Positions 63,967 to 64,000 of a stretch of 64,000 bases of DNA are shown here, one piece after another. This DNA is from Paenibacillus timonensis. Its GTDB lineage: Bacteria; Bacillota; Bacilli; Paenibacillales; Paenibacillaceae. The notes beneath the pieces are model-generated. The model was given only the letters and a program-made list of their open reading frames with translations, did not search any database and was not told the origin of the DNA. The translations under genes and the position numbers were made by a program. The DNA lies in assembly GCF_009725205.1 (NCBI RefSeq), contig NZ_WNZY01000007.1, forward strand, positions 124,001 through 188,000, in the 5' to 3' direction. Each line of letters opens with the position of its first letter. Position 1 is the first letter of the stretch.

Positions 63967-64000
63967 ATGGCCAATATGCACAACACCAAAAGAATTATGA
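63967..64000 (+). CDS. ndoAI: 5' end of antitoxin NdoAI (EndoAI), partial
   Basis: ATG at 63967 with GGGGGTGGAAG upstream begins MANMHNTKRIM and runs off the window. By position after alr and by this N-terminus it should be the ribbon-helix-helix antitoxin of the NdoA (MazF-type, EndoA) endoribonuclease. The 246 bases between alr and this start show a possible TATACT -10 box near 63912 and a doubtful 39-codon frame from 63776. Confidence 0.75.
   Translation, partial: MANMHNTKRIM

Overview
The window reads as chromosomal DNA of a Paenibacillaceae-like, spore-forming Firmicute. GC is moderate (roughly mid-50s by eye), Shine-Dalgarno sites are strong, and genes are Bacillus/Paenibacillus in type. 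The left part follows the Bacillus order tsaE-tsaB-rimI-tsaD-ydiF-moaC-tat-groES-groEL, and the right end follows ydcC-alr-ndoAI. No rRNA, tRNA, transposase, CRISPR array or prophage core was seen.

Layout. 1-2421: tsaE tail, tsaB, rimI, tsaD (tRNA t6A and protein acetylation). 2497-5313: bactofilin, an M23 envelope peptidase and a divergent ParM-like actin. 5664-12083: small enzymes and envelope proteins (DUF6157, PNPOx-like, AAC(3)-like, RibD-C/DHFR-like, rhodanese, cysteine synthase, a membrane protein, two lipoproteins, a YCII protein). 12117-12260: a DnaA-box cluster. 12411-19903: ABC-F ATPase, 5-formyl-THF cyclo-ligase, moaC, mogA, tatA, tatC, and the CIRCE-controlled groES-groEL. 20021-20764: an AT-rich orphan gene resembling a class III nucleotide cyclase. 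20911-21882: a lone DppB-type permease.

21883-33754 is a polysaccharide-utilisation locus: a YesM/YesN-type two-component system, a CUT1 sugar ABC transporter (binding protein and two permeases), a DUF2264 protein, a heparinase II/III-type lyase and a GH88 unsaturated uronyl hydrolase. Together they suggest import and depolymerisation of a uronate-containing glycan. 33852-36467 is an arabinofuranosidase locus with a divergent ArsR-type regulator and two matching operator-like repeats. 36474-41889 holds single genes: DUF6171, SRAP/YedK, a secreted copper-amine-oxidase-N/RsiV-like protein, a patatin, an ASCH protein, a 59-residue YjfB-like protein and a GT2 glycosyltransferase.

42337-46257 is a glycine betaine (OpuA) transporter with a divergent GbsR-type regulator. 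46326-50149 carries a membrane-anchored alpha/beta hydrolase and an amino acid permease. 50358-56836 is a second, LplABC-like sugar ABC transporter with its own two-component system but no enzymes. An MFS transporter, a LytTR-DUF3021-ABC exporter operon, a LolA-like lipoprotein, alanine racemase and the first codons of the NdoAI antitoxin finish the window.

The points most worth a second look are the orphan cyclase-like gene behind groEL, the DnaA-box cluster beside ydiF, the ArsR/AbfA operator pair, the bactofilin/M23/actin cluster, and the lipoprotein with a tail-fibre-like C-terminus.
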